Below the pieces are notes generated by a model. The model saw only the letters and a program-made list of their open reading frames with translations, was not told the DNA's origin and made no database searches. Shown here one piece after another: positions 1 through 6,529 of a DNA stretch of 7,020 nt. The DNA comes from Desulfobacteraceae bacterium (GTDB lineage: Bacteria; Desulfobacterota; DSM-4660; Desulfatiglandales; Desulfatiglandaceae): positions 1-7,020 of the forward strand of contig JAUWMY010000127.1 in NCBI GenBank assembly GCA_030612945.1, in the 5' to 3' direction. The translations under genes were made by a program, and so were the position numbers. The number at the start of each line of letters is the position of its first letter. Within the stretch, counting starts at the first letter, position 1.

Positions 1-1
1 A

Positions 2-49
2 GTGCGGGTACTTAAAGGGGAATTGTTTTTGATTCTAAAAGATTTATGA
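2..49 (+). CDS. Possible 3' tail of an upstream gene (very short, uncertain)
   Basis: One plus-strand frame is open from the left edge and stops at TGA 47-49, giving 16 residues that begin VRVLKGELF and end LILKDL. The other two plus frames stop at positions 13-15 and 30-32. The tail is too short to assign to a family, and an open stretch of this size is common by chance. It is listed only because an upstream gene could end here; nothing else in the first 550 bases looks like a gene. Confidence 0.15.
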   Translation: MRVLKGELFLILKDL

Positions 50-97
50 GAATAAGCAACATAATTATTTGCGGAAACAAACGTGATTATATAAAAT

Positions 98-489
98 CCC
101 GGGTAACCGTTCACGGGTTAAAAGGTTCAGAGGTTCAAAGGTTGCATTCTCATCACCATACGTCATTTTGTAAACGGTTTGTACGGGAAAACCGACCGCT
201 TCCACATCTCCACAAACCTGCCCGCCATTGCCGACCTCTTGGGATATGCCCGTTCCGTACATGACAGGCGAGGCAGGCGGGTCTGGAGTATGATATTTGG
301 CAATTATGTGGCAAAAGCAGCATTTTTTTACGAGGACTTCGGGTCTTCAATTTTGCCCTTGTCCCTATAACCCTCGTATGTGACTCGGCAAGGCCAGCGT
401 CACTTTTTTGATCAAACTGGCAACTTCGGTGGCCAGAGGCGGCGCTGAACGTTGAACCCTGAACCTATGAACGCTTACAATCCCGGTAA
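98..489. repeat. Non-coding repeat element of about 390 bp with degenerate inverted ends
   Basis: The left end (98-144) begins CCCGGGTAACCGTTCACGGG and runs into an 8-bp-period tandem: AGGTTCAG at 123-130, AGGTTCAA at 131-138 and AGGTTG at 139-144. The right end (446-489), read on the opposite strand, begins ACCGGGATTGTAAGCGTTCA and continues with GGTTCAG and GGTTCAA units. On the plus strand these units are TGAACGT, TGAACCC, TGAACCTA and TGAACG at 446-473. The two ends are therefore imperfect inverted copies. The interior has further small inverted pairs, for example GTACGG at 181-186 with CCGTAC at 255-260. No convincing gene lies inside: the open frames overlap one another, lack ribosome sites and resemble no family I recognise. 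Similar GGTTCA-rich stretches are, as I recall, common between genes in Desulfobacterota-type genomes. It could be a non-autonomous mobile element or a structured intergenic repeat. Confidence 0.5.
452..481 (+). promoter_or_regulatory. Weak candidate sigma70 promoter for tatD-glpD
   Basis: A -35-like TTGAAC (452-457) is followed after 18 nt by a -10-like TACAAT (476-481), which matches five of six consensus bases. Transcription would start near 488 and leave a leader of about 65 nt before tatD. The elements fall inside the right end of the GGTTCA repeat, so the match may be fortuitous; if it is real, the repeat supplies the promoter. Confidence 0.25.
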
Positions 490-552
490 CAATTCAGCTT
501 CAAGGGTTTCGCCGTAAGCGGATTAGAGGATCGCGGAAAAAAAGAGGATATC

Positions 553-1320
553 ATGCTGATTGACAGTCACGCTCATCTGGATATGAAAGATTTTAACGAG
601 GACCGCGGCAAAGTCCTTGAGAGGGCCAAAAGAGGCGGCATCACCCATATCGTCACCATTGGAATAGATCTGGACAGCTCATCTGCTGCCCTGGATCTGG
701 CCCGAAAATACGACTTTATTTATTCAGCCATAGGGTATCATCCCCACAACGCCGATGAGTGTAATCCCCGAGCCCTGGATAAGCTGGCTCAAATGGCATC
801 GGAACAGCAAGTTGTGGCCTGGGGAGAGATCGGGCTTGACTATTACCGTGGTTATTCCTCTCCGGACGAACAACTAAAGATGTTTCTGCGCCAGCTTGAG
901 ATTGCCCATGACTTGAATTTGCCGGTGGTTATTCATGACCGCGAAGCCCACAGTGATGTCCTCAAGATTCTTAAAAGAATGGGAAAAGGAGAGAGAAAGG
1001 GCGTCATACACTGTTTTTCCGGAGATACTGATCTGGCCTTCGAGTTAATTGAACTGGGATACTATATTTCAATTCCCGGCACCGTGACATACAAGAAGGC
1101 ATCTCAGGTTAAGGATGTTGCCGCCAGCCTCCCGCTCCAATGTATACTTGTAGAAACCGATGCCCCATTCCTGGCACCAGTACCCAAAAGAGGAAAGAGA
1201 AACGAACCGCTGTTTGTTACCTTTACGGCACAGGAAATTGCCCGGCTCAGAGGTATTGAGTTTGATGAAGTGGCCCTGCAAACCTCAAAAAATGCCAAAG
1301 CCCTTTTCGGGATTCCGTAA
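553..1320 (+). CDS. tatD: TatD-family metal-dependent DNase/hydrolase
   Basis: This is a cytoplasmic TIM-barrel hydrolase of the TatD/YcfH family (amidohydrolase superfamily). Characterised members are Mg-dependent 3'-5' exonucleases linked to DNA repair or turnover. The 255 residues match the usual length of about 260. The expected metal ligands are all visible: the HxH pair H6/H8 in SHAHLD, E92 in GEIGLDYY, H128 in VVIHDRE, H153 in IHCFSGD and D203 in LVETDAPFL. The GYHPH motif (61-65) and the GKRNEP motif (214-219), both typical of TatD proteins, are also intact. The start at 553 follows an AGAGGA ribosome site (543-548) by 4 nt, and the protein begins MLIDSHAH, as is usual for the family. 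The stop is 15 nt before glpD, which suggests co-transcription. The family assignment is firm; the physiological substrate is not known from sequence. Confidence 0.95.
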   Translation: MLIDSHAHLDMKDFNEDRGKVLERAKRGGITHIVTIGIDLDSSSAALDLARKYDFIYSAIGYHPHNADECNPRALDKLAQMASEQQVVAWGEIGLDYYRGYSSPDEQLKMFLRQLEIAHDLNLPVVIHDREAHSDVLKILKRMGKGERKGVIHCFSGDTDLAFELIELGYYISIPGTVTYKKASQVKDVAASLPLQCILVETDAPFLAPVPKRGKRNEPLFVTFTAQEIARLRGIEFDEVALQTSKNAKALFGIP

Positions 1321-1335
1321 AGGGGATAAAATATT

Positions 1336-2949
1336 ATGATGCAAACAATAGATACCCAACCTGTACCTGAATGGCGGAAGCAGGCCTGGTCAAAGCTGAC
1401 CATGGGCGGTTTACAGGGAGTCCAGGAGTGGGATCTACTCGTAATTGGGGGCGGTATTACCGGTGCGGGCATATTGAGGGAGGCTGCAAGGCGCGGCCTT
1501 TCAGCCTGTTTGATCGAACAGCGTGATTTTGCCTGGGGCACATCCAGTCGCTCGTCCAACATGGTTCACGGCGGGCTTCGCTATCTTATGGCGGGCAGCT
1601 TCAGCCTGACCCGTGACTCACTGAGGGAACGGGAACGGTTACTGCGCGAGGCGCCAGGCCTGGTGCAACCTTTGGGTTTTTTATTCAGTGGCTATAAGGG
1701 CCGTCGGCCTGGCCGTTGGTCGTTCAGAGTCCTGCTGACCATGTATGACCTTTTTGCACGTCGTTGGAACCACAGGTTTTACCCACCTCATGAGTATACA
1801 ATGCTTGCTCCCCACATCATGCTAACCGGTCTCAAAGGCGGGGCCCAGTGCTTTGATGCCGTCACAGATGATGCACGGCTGGTATTTCGTGTTATTCAAG
1901 AAGCTAAAAAGGACGGCGCGCTCGCGCTCAATTATGTCGCGGCCGACAAGCTTATAACGAAAGTAGACTGGGTAAGGGGAGCTACTGTTCGAGACATACT
2001 CACAGGGGAAACCGCTGAGGTGCGCTCAAAGGCAGTGGTGAACGCAACCGGAGCCTGGGCCGATCGATTCCGCAAACAGGTTGGCGGTGGCCAGGATATT
2101 CGGCCCCTCAGAGGAAGCCATCTAATATTCCCGTTCTGGCGTTTACCTGTGGCCCAGGCCATTGGAATGAAACACCCTGCAGATGGACGTTCTGTGTTTC
2201 TATTGCCCTGGGAAGGGGCCACAGTGGTAGGTAGCACCGACCTGGATCAAGATAAAGATCTTGACATTGAGGCATCCATAACGCCGAAAGAAGTGGATTA
2301 CCTGCTGCAAATCGTACATTACCAGTTTCCGGACCTGGGCATCAAACGCAGAGACATTATCTCCACCTATGCAGGCGTCCGGCCGGTTATCGGTACAGGC
2401 GCTTTGGACCCATCTAAAGAAAAGCGAGAGCACAGTATCTGGGTGGAACGTGGCCTCATCTCGGTAAGTGGCGGAAAACTGACCACGTTTCGTCTGATTG
2501 CCTTAGACGCACTTAAGCGCGCAGCCCGGTTTATTCCATCACTGACCGTTGAGGATAAGGGAGAACCCGTTTTTCGAGAGGCACACCGGAAAGAGCTTCA
2601 TTTACAGACCCTCGATTGCGCACTTCAAGAACGCCTGATCGGCCGTTACGGCCTAACCGCAGGTGAAGTTGCCAAATGTGCCAGGGAGGGGGAGCTTGAG
2701 CGGATACCCGGGACCAATACCCTCTGGGTTGAGCTTCGCTGGGCATCGCGCGCCGAAGCAGTTGTGCATCTGGAGGATCTTCTATTGAGACGCACACGGC
2801 TTGGCGTATTACTGCCTCAAGGTGGTGCTGCATTCTTCGATCGTATCAGGCTGATCTGCCAAAAAGAACTGGGTTGGGACGATGACCGCTGGCAGCACGA
2901 GGCACAGGCCTACAAGAATTTATGGCAGCAATACCACAGCGTGCCATAA
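1336..2949 (+). CDS. glpD: Glycerol-3-phosphate dehydrogenase, FAD-dependent, quinone-linked (GlpD/GlpA type)
   Basis: It oxidises sn-glycerol-3-phosphate to dihydroxyacetone phosphate at the inner membrane face and passes electrons through FAD to the quinone pool. The 537-residue length is typical. The N-terminal FAD site is clear: GGGITGAG at 38-45, then TSSRSSNMVHGGLRYL at 69-84. Downstream family motifs are VVNATGAWAD (234-243), PLRGSHLIFP (257-266), TYAGVRPVIG (344-353) and SGGKLTTFR (378-386). The C-terminal helical DAO_C domain carries the hallmark HLEDLLLRRTRLG (478-490) and is complete, with no iron-sulfur extension like that of some GlpA proteins. The ATG at 1336 is preferred over the adjacent ATG at 1339 because AGGGG (1321-1325) lies 10 nt upstream. 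There is no glpK, glpF, glpB or glpC in view, so it probably works as a single-subunit enzyme. Its pairing with tatD looks like simple co-transcription. Confidence 0.95.
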   Translation: MMQTIDTQPVPEWRKQAWSKLTMGGLQGVQEWDLLVIGGGITGAGILREAARRGLSACLIEQRDFAWGTSSRSSNMVHGGLRYLMAGSFSLTRDSLRERERLLREAPGLVQPLGFLFSGYKGRRPGRWSFRVLLTMYDLFARRWNHRFYPPHEYTMLAPHIMLTGLKGGAQCFDAVTDDARLVFRVIQEAKKDGALALNYVAADKLITKVDWVRGATVRDILTGETAEVRSKAVVNATGAWADRFRKQVGGGQDIRPLRGSHLIFPFWRLPVAQAIGMKHPADGRSVFLLPWEGATVVGSTDLDQDKDLDIEASITPKEVDYLLQIVHYQFPDLGIKRRDIISTYAGVRPVIGTGALDPSKEKREHSIWVERGLISVSGGKLTTFRLIALDALKRAARFIPSLTVEDKGEPVFREAHRKELHLQTLDCALQERLIGRYGLTAGEVAKCAREGELERIPGTNTLWVELRWASRAEAVVHLEDLLLRRTRLGVLLPQGGAAFFDRIRLICQKELGWDDDRWQHEAQAYKNLWQQYHSVP

Positions 2950-2973
2950 GAACGGGGGGGTATCTCTTTTTTA

Positions 2974-2999
2974 GACAGGATAACAGGATAAACAGGAAT
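2974..2999. repeat. Short tandem repeat, ACAGGATA-type, three units
   Basis: ACAGGATA (2975-2982), ACAGGATAA (2983-2991) and ACAGGAAT (2992-2999) follow each other directly. The first 11 bases, GACAGGATAAC (2974-2984), recur in perfect inverted orientation at 3309-3319. A related pair lies between them: AATCCTGTAAATC near 3036-3048 and, inverted, GGATTTACAAGAATT at 3251-3265. The whole gap is thus framed by the same motif in opposite orientations. Confidence 0.6.
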
Positions 3000-3292
3000 C
3001 TATTTTTTAATCATAAACAAGACCTTATTGTAATAATCCTGTAAATCAAACAAGATATCCCGGTAATATATCTTAAGGACAAATCCCGAATAAGAAATTG
3101 ACATAATCTCTTTGGGCCTTTCTTAAATATGAAATGAGTATTTATTAAATTTCAAATCAATCGGGGGCCAGCTTTAACCAAACTATAATAGAAAGATTTA
3201 ACTCAATCACTTACCCATATAGCAAGCAACGGTCTATCAGGATAGTTAAAGGATTTACAAGAATTCAAAAACATCAAGTCAATCCATGCCTG

Positions 3293-3309
3293 CCCCGCGG
3301 AGCGCGGGG
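3293..3309. terminator. GC-rich hairpin between convergent genes, possible bidirectional terminator
   Basis: CCCCGCG (3293-3299), a GAG loop (3300-3302) and CGCGGGG (3303-3309) form a perfect 7-bp stem. It sits 34 bp beyond the stop of the minus-strand fusion gene and about 345 bp beyond glpD. Neither strand has a proper run of T after the stem: the plus strand continues TTATCCTG and the minus strand CAGGCATGG. It is therefore a poor classical intrinsic terminator and may instead be part of the repeat that surrounds it. Confidence 0.35.
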
Positions 3310-3319
3310 TTATCCTGTC
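3309..3319 (-). repeat. Inverted copy of the 2974-2984 repeat end
   Basis: GTTATCCTGTC here is the exact reverse complement of GACAGGATAAC at 2974-2984, and it abuts the GC hairpin. Together the two copies bracket most of the gap between the convergent genes. Confidence 0.5.
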
Positions 3320-3342
3320 AAATAAATACCAGTTACGAATTT

Positions 3343-5367
3343 CTATTTCTTAAACTCCGGCTTTCTTTTCTCCAAAAATGCTGAAATTCCCTCTTTCGCA
3401 GCATCAGTGCAGGCAATCTCACCAAATCCTTTATAGCCGATTTCAAGGGCTTCTGCGAAACTATCAGCAGCAGCACCATCTTTAACGGTCTTCAGGACGA
3501 TGGAAACAGCTTCTTTGCTCAAGGGCTGTTTACCTGCCATTGGCTCATCAGGCATGGTGATTTCAGGAATGTCCACCTTTGCATCGGAAATACGCTTTAC
3601 CCTGCCCTGGAGGTTATTAACCTCTTCCACTGCCCCTTTGATCAGCTCAGAATAATCATCTACTATTCTCGTCACCATCCCGATCTCTGCGGCCTCTTTT
3701 GCCTTGATGGGCCTGCCAAAACAGATCATTTCGTTAAATAGCGCTTCACCATCAGGCCATTTTCGATACGGGACAATACATCCGCCAATTCCAGGCAGTA
3801 TCCCAAGGGTAATTTCAGGAAACTGAAATAGCGCGTTTTTGGTGGCTATGAGACTGTGACACCGGATGGCCACTTCCAGTCCTCCGCCTAAGGCCATACC
3901 GTTTATGGCAGCCACAATGGGTTTATCCATCTGATCCATAAATAATTGCACCCCGGCGCAATCCTTTGCATACTGAACCGATGCATCACTGTCTCCCAGC
4001 ATTTTTGGAAATTTGCCAATGTCCGCACCCGCTGAAAAGGCAGCATTTCCATATCCGGTAATGACAAATCCTTTAACAGAAGGATTATCCTTGTTATCCT
4101 TTAGTACAGCCAGGATCTCATTGGTAATATCATCGCTGAGGGCATTCATTGCCTGGGGCCGGCGGATGGTGATAATTATCACCCCGTCCATCTCATCCAC
4201 CAGGACATGCCGTTTGAAATCCTGATAAAAGGAGAAAGATCCCTTTGCCTGGGGAAAGCCCGGCCTTTCCTCCTGAAATTTTTTCATGACCCGGTTCACT
4301 TCTGCCTCACCCAGATCCTGCATGACATCAAGCGGTCCCTTTCTGAATCCCAGGGCAATCTGACAACCAAAGTTCAGGTCCTCCTTTGTGCCAATTCCTC
4401 GATCAATAATATCAAATGACTGGGAAAAGAAAATACCCAGCATCCGATCCCTGATGGTATCTTTTATATTCCCGGGAACCTCAATTTTGGCGCCGGGGCG
4501 ATGGGTCAGCCACCTGTCCACCGAGCTCAAGATCGGTGCGGGCCTGTAATGGGGGCCTTCTTCCATTTGGAGAGTGTTTGTCTCAATGATAATTGGGTTA
4601 CCATTTGCCATATTTAGGACAAAGAAGGGCCCTGCAAATACAAACTCTTCCACCACTTTGTCAACCTGGCTTGCAGAGGCAGATTCCAATAAAATAACAG
4701 CCTCATTGCACCAGTTATCAAAGATCCGGTCCAGCATGAAGCAAATGGCATTGTCCGTCATGAAGGGAGCCTTCCCTGTGCTCGCAAAAAACCAGCAAAG
4801 GTAATCTATTGTGTCCTGGCTTGCCCCTTGCCATGTTATTACCTCTACGGGAAGACTCCGCCATGCGGGTGCAAAAAAATGTGTAATAGTGGTCCTTTCC
4901 GGTTTTTTCATTTTCGAAAAGATCCTGTCGGCAGGGATTGAACTCGTATTGGAAGTAATGATCGTGTCTTCACTGACCGTTTTTTCAATGCTGTCAAAGA
5001 TTTTTTGTTTCAGGGGAATGCTCTCTGTTGCGGCCTCGATCACCAGATCGCAATTCTTTATTTGATCGTAGTCCATTGTATAAATAATATTTTCGAGGAC
5101 TGCTTTTGCCTTATCCTCCTTCATTTTCTTCTTATCCACTGCCTTTTTCGCATAGCCTGAAAGCCGCTTCTCCGCATTCTTAAGGGGTTCTTCCACGACA
5201 TCTACAAGATATAGTTTGATAGCTGGTAAAGCACTTTTAAGATAATAGGCAATATCCGGCCCAATAGTCCCGGCCCCGATGACCGCGATTTCCTCTGGAA
5301 GGGGGCGGGCGGGTTTGACAAGCAAGGGGTTAAACGATGTAGCGTAAAGTTCTTTTTTCTGGTTCAT
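3343..5367 (-). CDS. Bifunctional 3-hydroxyacyl-CoA dehydrogenase / enoyl-CoA hydratase, dehydrogenase domain first
   Basis: This cytoplasmic fusion of 674 residues should hydrate an enoyl-CoA and oxidise the resulting 3-hydroxyacyl-CoA with NAD, as in beta-oxidation. The order is the reverse of FadB/FadJ. Residues 26-200 are an NAD-binding 3HCDH_N domain with GAGTIG at 31-36. Two helical 3HCDH segments follow, at about 205-275 and 300-365. Residues 385-580 are a crotonase domain, followed by a C-terminal tail with GISAFLEKRKPEF. The crotonase half keeps both catalytic glutamates, E498 in GGGLEVAIR and E518 in FPEITLG, and the oxyanion segment FSAGADI (444-450). The dehydrogenase half keeps the NTSS serine (about 142), H163 and E175, but the usual HFFNP reads HFFAP (A166) and the usual VNR asparagine is D213. 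The start follows a strong GGAGG (5374-5378) with 6-nt spacing. It lies 39 nt after yqeB and is probably co-transcribed with it. Substrate chain or ring type cannot be told. Confidence 0.92.
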   Translation of the reverse strand: MNQKKELYATSFNPLLVKPARPLPEEIAVIGAGTIGPDIAYYLKSALPAIKLYLVDVVEEPLKNAEKRLSGYAKKAVDKKKMKEDKAKAVLENIIYTMDYDQIKNCDLVIEAATESIPLKQKIFDSIEKTVSEDTIITSNTSSIPADRIFSKMKKPERTTITHFFAPAWRSLPVEVITWQGASQDTIDYLCWFFASTGKAPFMTDNAICFMLDRIFDNWCNEAVILLESASASQVDKVVEEFVFAGPFFVLNMANGNPIIIETNTLQMEEGPHYRPAPILSSVDRWLTHRPGAKIEVPGNIKDTIRDRMLGIFFSQSFDIIDRGIGTKEDLNFGCQIALGFRKGPLDVMQDLGEAEVNRVMKKFQEERPGFPQAKGSFSFYQDFKRHVLVDEMDGVIIITIRRPQAMNALSDDITNEILAVLKDNKDNPSVKGFVITGYGNAAFSAGADIGKFPKMLGDSDASVQYAKDCAGVQLFMDQMDKPIVAAINGMALGGGLEVAIRCHSLIATKNALFQFPEITLGILPGIGGCIVPYRKWPDGEALFNEMICFGRPIKAKEAAEIGMVTRIVDDYSELIKGAVEEVNNLQGRVKRISDAKVDIPEITMPDEPMAGKQPLSKEAVSIVLKTVKDGAAADSFAEALEIGYKGFGEIACTDAAKEGISAFLEKRKPEFKK

Positions 5368-5406
5368 GAGTCTCCTCCATTATTGAATAAACGATAGTCA
5401 TTATTA

Positions 5407-6216
5407 TTATCCATAAACCCTGAGGATTCCTTCCAATACGCCTCCGGCAATGGCCAGGGCCTTTTCCGAAATAGTAAAGCAATGCTCTTTGTTGCCCCTT
5501 GGGTCGATATCACCGATCTTGAGGCCCTTTGAAACCGTTATCCCTGGGTGGATCATACCTCTTATCACACCATCAATGAGTACATTCACGGGCAACCCTG
5601 CAACAGATCCGACCATATCCCCTTTTTTTACCAAATCACCGATTTCCATATTGTTCTGCCATACGCCTTCCGCAGGTGATCTTAGGACCCGATCTGAGGT
5701 AATTCCCTGGACAGGGCCAGGCACACCCGTATTGGCCTCTGCCGAACCTGATGCCAACAAACGACCAAGGTTATGGCCCCGGTTGGTTTCAACTACAAAA
5801 TGGGCATCCTGTCCTGCCTCAAAGCCGGGTCCAAGGGCAATGACCAGGGACGCATCATGCAATGAGGTCCCTATGTTCTTTTTAGCCAGGATGGCATCCA
5901 CCAACACGTCAGGCCTTATCACATTGCATGTCTTACCTTTGGGATCTACAAGAATCGGTATTTTCCCTTGAACCCAAAGCGAAAAAACCTCGTCTGTTTT
6001 GTGTACGAATAAGGCCTCAACCCCTTCAACGACCGTGCTGCCATGGTATATCGCATCGCAAAAGGCCACCTTACGCCTCACCGCCATGGGTTGATCGATT
6101 TCAGTCATGAACACCCTGAAACCACATTGAAAAAGCCTCCAGGCCACACCCGAAGCAATGTCTCCACCACCCTTTACACACACCTTTATCTCTGAAAGAT
6201 CTATCTTTTTTTGCAT
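5407..6216 (-). CDS. yqeB: YqeB-family accessory protein for selenium-dependent molybdenum hydroxylases
   Basis: This matches the YqeB/EF2563 family, which occurs with selenium-dependent molybdenum hydroxylases and is proposed to act in their maturation; its biochemical role is not established. The 269-residue length fits the family. Visible features are a Rossmann-like KGGGDIASG (15-23), EIDQPMAVRRKVAF (39-52), the central ALGPGFEAGQDAHFVVETNR block (127-146), SGSAEANTG (156-164), a LRSPAEGVW segment (178-186), and the late GMIHPGITVSKGLKIGDIDP (220-239). The protein is soluble, with no signal peptide. The ATG at 6216 is the best start. Upstream there is only AGCAGG, 12 nt away, and a predicted promoter would begin the transcript at or beside the ATG. 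A GTG at codon 12 would also leave the domain intact. No molybdenum hydroxylase, yqeC or selD lies in the window; the acyl-CoA fusion follows 39 nt downstream. Confidence 0.88.
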   Translation of the reverse strand: MQKKIDLSEIKVCVKGGGDIASGVAWRLFQCGFRVFMTEIDQPMAVRRKVAFCDAIYHGSTVVEGVEALFVHKTDEVFSLWVQGKIPILVDPKGKTCNVIRPDVLVDAILAKKNIGTSLHDASLVIALGPGFEAGQDAHFVVETNRGHNLGRLLASGSAEANTGVPGPVQGITSDRVLRSPAEGVWQNNMEIGDLVKKGDMVGSVAGLPVNVLIDGVIRGMIHPGITVSKGLKIGDIDPRGNKEHCFTISEKALAIAGGVLEGILRVYG

Positions 6217-6222
6217 ATGTTG

Positions 6223-6251
6223 ATAATACCTGCTATTTTCAGGTTTGACAA
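6223..6251 (-). promoter_or_regulatory. Predicted sigma70 promoter of yqeB and the acyl-CoA fusion gene
   Basis: On the minus strand, TTGTCA (6251-6246, five of six consensus bases) is followed after exactly 17 nt by TATTAT (6228-6223, five of six). Transcription would be expected about 7 nt beyond the -10, at or next to the A of the yqeB ATG (6216), giving an mRNA with almost no leader. The good spacing and match make this one of the two best promoter candidates in the window. Confidence 0.55.
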
Positions 6252-6257
6252 GAACAT

Positions 6258-6394
6258 CCGGTAATCTCCTGCAATTCTAATTTTGGCCATTGAAAAAAGA
6301 ATGAGCTTGATGCGCCTTGCCATGGCCACCCAAACACGATTCATGTTCTACAAAAGTATCCTAAAGCCAAAATTAGAATTGCCGGGCAATCTCC
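6258..6394. repeat. 112-bp element with perfect 17-bp inverted ends and flanking imperfect direct repeats
   Basis: GCAATTCTAATTTTGGC (6271-6287) recurs exactly inverted as GCCAAAATTAGAATTGC (6366-6382), enclosing 78 nt. Next to the outer edges are CCGGTAATCTCC (6258-6269) and CCGGGCAATCTCC (6382-6394), which are direct repeats differing by one base and one insertion. Inverted ends bounded by direct repeats are the architecture of a small non-autonomous mobile element (MITE). The interior encodes nothing convincing. The arms could instead be a pair of operator sites between two divergent promoters, or a long-loop hairpin. Confidence 0.5.
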
Positions 6395-6466
6395 ACAGGA
6401 CTAAGTCATCTAAAGAGATAATATGCTGAATGAATAGAGCTTATTTGCTCAATTCCCCTTTTCCCT

Positions 6467-6495
6467 TTGACACACAGTCACCCCTGTCTTACATT
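6467..6495 (+). promoter_or_regulatory. Predicted sigma70 promoter of the GH57 gene
   Basis: A perfect TTGACA (6467-6472) is followed after 17 nt by TACATT (6490-6495, four of six consensus bases). The start point would fall near 6502, giving a leader of about 28 nt that contains the AGGAG ribosome site. It points away from the yqeB promoter, so the two operons are divergent. Confidence 0.5.
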
Positions 6496-6529
6496 GTCCA
6501 CAACTCAAAAAGGAGCTCAGCAAAACCCA

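Larger units (their letters stand above)
2950..3342. other. Convergent intergenic region, repeat-rich, no gene seen
   Basis: This AT-rich gap separates the converging glpD and acyl-CoA fusion genes. I see no open frame with a credible start or family match. It holds short AGGATA/ACAGGA-type repeats near both ends and in the middle, and a GC hairpin close to the right end. A TTGACA at 3098-3103 has no good -10 partner and no gene after it, so I do not call a promoter. Confidence 0.7.

Noticed and set aside
1104..1562. A 152-codon open minus-strand frame across the tatD-glpD junction.
   Set aside because: It is antisense to two well-supported genes with intact catalytic motifs, and its translation resembles no family; it is a shadow frame.
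3098..3126. TTGACA at 3098-3103 as a promoter.
   Set aside because: There is no acceptable -10 at 16-18 nt (TCTTAA at best), and no gene follows on that strand.
2974..3319. The repeated AGGATA motifs as a CRISPR array.
   Set aside because: The units are only 8-11 bp, irregularly spaced and in both orientations. There are no regular spacers and no cas genes.
5450..5971. A 173-codon open plus-strand frame opposite yqeB.
   Set aside because: It lies wholly antisense to a clear family member and has no recognisable domain; it is a shadow frame.
6201..6344. A 47-codon minus-strand frame starting inside the 112-bp element and overlapping the yqeB start (begins MNRVWVAMARRIK).
   Set aside because: It has no good ribosome site, runs through an inverted-repeat arm and the yqeB promoter, and overlaps yqeB in another frame. 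It resembles no family I know, so it is probably chance.
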